This document shows positions 42,501 to 45,439 of a stretch of DNA of 45,439 nucleotides, in pieces. This DNA is from Nannochloropsis salina CCMP1776 (taxonomy: Eukaryota > Sar > Eustigmatophyceae > Eustigmatales > Monodopsidaceae). The notes below the pieces were generated by a model. It was given only the letters and a program-made list of their open reading frames with translations, was not told the DNA's origin and did not search any database. The translations under genes and the position numbers were made by a program. Each line of letters opens with the position of its first letter. The first letter of the stretch is position 1. The stretch covers positions 2,919-48,357 of the forward strand of contig SDOX01000101.1 of assembly GCA_004565275.1 (NCBI GenBank), written 5' to 3'.

Positions 42501-43304
42501 ATGGGCGACATGACGCGACACGGAATGAAGGTCGCAAAGCGTATTTTATTGTGCATCGCTGCTCTTCAATCCTTGAAGCTATTAAGTATAATTAATCCGA
42601 ATGAAATTTACTCCAGAAACTGGTCATTGTCGGATGTGTCACAAAGAAGCACGAGCAACATTTCAAGATGTACGGGTGAATGGCGATCGACATATGCACA
42701 ACTTCATGACGAAATTCGCAAAGGACGAGCTGATCAGCGTTATCTTGTGGCAATGGGAACAGGAGGACTTGCTGACTCTTTGACTGGGGCTATCACCCTT
42801 TTTTGGGTGGCGCTACTTACGAATCGTGCTTTTCTTATGGATTTCGGGGACGGACTTAAGTACGAGTTTGTTTACGACCAGCCAAACATCAACTGGAGCG
42901 TTGACATGAAAGCACTAAGCCTATACCCCAACGAGACAATTAAAATGAATCATGGAGGTATTCAAGGGAAAGGACGAAATCTTTACGATGCTTTAGATGG
43001 GAAAATGGACCTTAACACCGCACTTGGAGAAGTCCCTGTAATTTTCGTTAGAACTAATGTCGGCCACACTGTAAAGCTACTCTCGAGCATATATCACGGT
43101 CCCGAGCTTCATAAGATGGGAATCTCATCCAGAACTGCTTTCGGGTGTGCATTTGACTATTTGATACAGATAAACAATGAGTCTCGACGGCTAGTCGCTG
43201 AAGATTTTTCCAAGATTACTAGTCCAGAGGTCCTTAGTATTGGAATTCAGATTCGGGAGGGAGATCAGACAATCATCTTTTCTCCCACGTCAAGCACGAG
43301 ATGA
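42501..43304 (+). pseudogene. N-terminal half of a fucosyltransferase-like gene
   Basis: The ATG at 42501 opens a frame of about 258 family-like residues up to 43273, then a few unrelated codons to a stop at 43304. Residues about 11-31 (VAKRILLCIAALQSLKLL) form a type II anchor. YLVAMGTGGLADSLTGAITL and LLTNRAFLMDFGDG recall the N-terminal pattern of xyloglucan-type and related fucosyltransferases (G-x-x-D/N-x-L ... A-L-L-T-x-R-x-x-L). The half ends in the 121-bp repeat at IGIQIREGDQ. Continuing in phase from the identical repeat at 39809 would give an intact protein of about 440 residues, so the gene is permuted and not randomly decayed. Third positions are A/T-rich, unlike the MutY exon that begins one base later. 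Confidence 0.7.
43153..43273 (+). repeat. 121-bp perfect direct repeat, right copy
   Basis: Identical to 39809-39929. Its right end is the exact border to GC-rich sequence encoding the MutY C-terminus. Confidence 0.95.
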
Positions 43305-43710
43305 CTGTCTTCAAGGCGACCTACACTGGCGCGTCAGGTACATGCGAAAAAGCGAGGGGGAAGGAAGGGGGGGGAATGGAATAGCTCGTGGAGCACGCGA
43401 CGGCGACAACGGGAAGCAGGAGGGCGACAGAGGCGAGGGCTCAAAGAAGAATACGGATGTACGGGCCATGCACACAGCATATACATGTACTATACTCACG
43501 GACCCTACCCGCCATATCAACTCCTTTGCGTTCCCCCCCCCCTCCTGCTCTGTCCCCTCCCACTTTTCCTCCCTTCTTCCACCCCCAGACCGGGCTACCA
43601 CCCTCGTCACGGAGAGGGACGTCGCGTGGATGGACGACCGCCGCCGAACAACCTCCGGTATGACTACAGGTGTCCTCAAAATCCTGGCTTTGATCCGCTC
43701 TCAAACGTGA
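43274..43710 (+). CDS. MUTYH-like: C-terminal exons of a MutY/MUTYH-like adenine DNA glycosylase
   Basis: Two exons, 43274-43337 and 43589-43710, are joined by a 251-bp C/T-rich GT-AG intron in phase 1. The product reads HLFSHVKHEMTVFKATYTG, then a linker, then DVAWMDDRRRT and SGMTTGVLKILALI before TGA at 43708-43710. The H-x-F-S-H-x-x...x-V-F/Y block and the final A-W/aromatic ... S-x-x-x-x-x-V-L-K-I/V-x helix match the Nudix-like C-terminal domain of MutY, which recognises 8-oxoG opposite A in base-excision repair. The helix-hairpin-helix and Fe-S parts should lie upstream, but the sequence to the left of 43274 is a fucosyltransferase-like gene, so the gene as shown is cut. Codons are GC-rich. 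Confidence 0.6.
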
Positions 43711-44885
43711 GCAAGGGGGGAGAGGGAGGGAGAGAGGAGAAAAGGAAATCGATCGGACACCTGTGCGGAAAATGCTGCGAGGGTCAGCGGGAGCGGTGGA
43801 AGAGATCGGGGAAGGAGAAGGAAGGAGGAGCGCAAAGGAGAATGGAACGGGGTGTCCGTGGTTGAAGAAGGAATAGGGGAGTTGGCAAGCGAAGGGACCG
43901 AGGGAAGGCAGGAGGAAGGGAGGGGAGGAAGGAGGGGGAAAAGAGGCTTGATAGATTTGCGTAAGCAGGTTGATTGATTCATAAAGATGTCACACGAGAT
44001 GATTGTAATGTAACGAGGAATGTAATTGTCGAAGCCTCCTCCACCGCCATCGTCCGGGAGGGAAACCTCGCTCGTTCCCTCCTTCCATCCCTCCCTCCTT
44101 CCCCTTCTCCGTCGCCAATACGAGTTGCACAGATGTTCTTCATTTTCCGCGTAATTTATGCTTTTGATATACTCAAGTCGCTCGATGGAAGCGTCCAATA
44201 GATGCGATTCCTTTCACATAAACAGGTACTTTCCGGGTCGACGATTGATCTCTGCCATCTAACAATATGAATTTCTTGCACGCGGTCAATTTTTCTAAGA
44301 TTTCTTTTTCGTCATGTATCAACATGAAAAACACACTAATGTATCTCTATATTAATACCTCCGGCTCGGCCAGAAGGAGGCATATCCGCATTCACCTCCT
44401 GCGCCATGTCTTGTCATTCTCTTAAAGTAACTTCACCCTGCTGCCTCGAGTGGCACAGAGGCCATTCGATCCGAGGAAACCTATCTACTCTCCCCTGTTT
44501 AAATCATTCTCTTCTTCGCCTTCTCGTTCTCAAGGGCATTTTTTTGGAAGAATATTTTCCCTTTCTGCCACTCCATTCATATTTTCTCAAGCCTCATAGC
44601 TCTTGCTTATATCTCCTTCTTCCATCCCTCCTCTTGTACGATGGGGGTGGAGAGAGTGGCAAAATAAGCGTGCACGTCAGTGAGAAGGGCGCCGAAGGTG
44701 GGGTAGGACCTGAGGGAGGGAGGGAAGGGAGGGATGGAGGGAGGGAGGGAAAGGGGGGTAGGATGGAATGTGAGCAAAATCGACGTGCGAAGTCATGGAT
44801 AGGGGAGTGGGGGAGGAAAACCACAAAGAAGGAAGCGAGAAGGGGAGGGAAAAGCAAGAGGAATTGAAGGTGGAAGGGCAAATAC
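43711..44885. other. Intergenic between convergent MutY and desaturase genes
   Basis: Should hold the 3' ends of both genes. It is rich in GGGA/CTCC tracts (43712-43740, 43900-43950, 44070-44110). Further desaturase exons toward the C-terminus must lie here on the minus strand, but I could not place one with confidence. Confidence 0.4.
44713..44750. repeat. GGGA simple repeat
   Basis: Repeated GGGA/GGGAA units, the mirror of the CTCC intron tracts when read on the desaturase strand. Confidence 0.85.
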
Positions 44886-45004
44886 GCACTTGAAAGGTAT
44901 ATTGAACTCTCGACAAGTCTCTTGGATGACGGGTGTGAGAGTCCGAAGGACGCTGTGGGACAAGCCCGGGAACAGATGGTGCTCGATCTGCAGGTTGAGA
45001 CCAC
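44886..45004 (-). CDS. Exon of a front-end fatty acid desaturase (third His box)
   Basis: On the minus strand an acceptor (CTTAAG at 45010-45005) opens an exon encoding GGLNLQIEHHLFPGLSHSVL, then RTLTPVIQETCREFNIPFKC, followed by a GT donor at 44885. QIEHH is the variant third histidine box of cytochrome-b5-fused front-end desaturases (delta-4, -5, -6 and -8 acyl and sphingolipid types), where Q replaces the first His and the box helps bind the di-iron centre. The spacing to LFPxLxH and the following helix fits the family. Upstream exons (b5 domain, His boxes 1 and 2) lie beyond 45439. Regiospecificity cannot be told from this exon. The exon is short (119 nt), in GC-rich host style. Confidence 0.8.
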
Positions 45005-45439
45005 CTTAAGAAGGGAATGGAGGTAGATGGTATGAGGAAAGTGGAGGGAAGAGAAACGGCGGTTAAGGCGTTTGAATGGACGATGTAAATACATATACAG
45101 CCAATCGAAGGGCTGAAAAGAGAGGGCCGGGGGCCTAGAGACATACATTCTCATACATATATATATATATATATATATCAAAGGGCGAGAAAGAGAGGAC
45201 CGGAGGACAGGACATATATAAGTATATATATATATGTACATGTCTATACACACAGCCAGTCCAAGGGGGGGAGGGGCGACACAACGCATGCGGAACACGT
45301 CGCACCGGGAGAGTAAAACAACGGCGGAGAAACATCAGGCATGTCGGCATGTGAGAGAAGGGCCAGATAGGCCCAGGCACAGGAAGGCGGGAAAGAGGAG
45401 TAGGGAGGGATGGCCAAAGAGGGAGGGAGGGAGGGAGGG
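45005..45439 (-). other. Intron of the desaturase gene with simple repeats
   Basis: No exon is supported. AT dinucleotide runs lie at 45155-45179 and 45211-45238, and a GGGA run closes the window from 45420. Confidence 0.6.
45155..45179. repeat. AT dinucleotide microsatellite
   Basis: About eleven AT units in a row, with a second imperfect AT block at 45211-45238. Confidence 0.9.

Noticed and set aside
44594-45298. 234-codon minus-strand frame at the right edge
   Set aside because: It overlaps the desaturase exon in a different frame and consists of CTCC and AT repeat translation.

Overview
The window is nuclear DNA of a eukaryote, probably a unicellular alga or related protist. A stramenopile (eustigmatophyte-like) is my best guess, at low confidence. 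The evidence is GT-AG introns, CT-rich intron tails, a front-end fatty acid desaturase exon, a UDP-glucuronate 4-epimerase and Ty1/copia retrotransposons. No bacterial operon signals are present.

Layout. The two edges (about 1-1.9 kb and 43.27-45.4 kb) look like ordinary GC-rich host sequence: short exons with C/G-ending codons, separated by long introns full of CTCC runs. The left edge holds the 3' end of an unidentified gene (four exons, 254-1710, +). The right edge holds the last two exons of a MutY/MUTYH-like adenine DNA glycosylase (43274-43710, +) and one exon of a front-end desaturase (44886-45004, -).

Between them lies about 41 kb of AT-richer, intron-poor sequence with two components. 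One is a set of genes for glycan synthesis or modification, each starting with a single membrane anchor (type II, Golgi-like): a glycosyltransferase (3714-5171), a GT2-like glycosyltransferase (17541-18671, -), a fusion of UDP-glucuronate 4-epimerase with a DUF616 domain (19869-21920), a METTL24-like methyltransferase of three exons (37654-38888) and a fucosyltransferase-like gene split into two halves that lie in the wrong order (C-terminal half 39809-40476, N-terminal half 42501-43273) and share a perfect 121-bp direct repeat.

The other component is a nest of Ty1/copia fossils (8.5-16.6 kb and 24.7-35.6 kb) with LTRs of about 360-390 bp, a primer-binding site matching the anticodon arm of initiator tRNA-Met, an expanded 51-bp leader minisatellite, a head-to-head LTR palindrome and a tandem LTR-internal-LTR-internal-LTR array. 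A gag-like relic of another retroelement (about 7.1-8.5 kb), a hAT DNA transposon (35.6-37.1 kb, -) and two families of non-coding hairpin-bearing repeats complete the island.

Functional reading (inference): the epimerase would make UDP-galacturonate, the DUF616 and other transferases would build an acidic, possibly fucosylated polysaccharide or glycoprotein glycan, and the methyltransferase might decorate it. The MutY gene loses its 5' part exactly where the 121-bp repeat ends at 43273/43274, so this is either a real insertion or rearrangement border or an assembly join.
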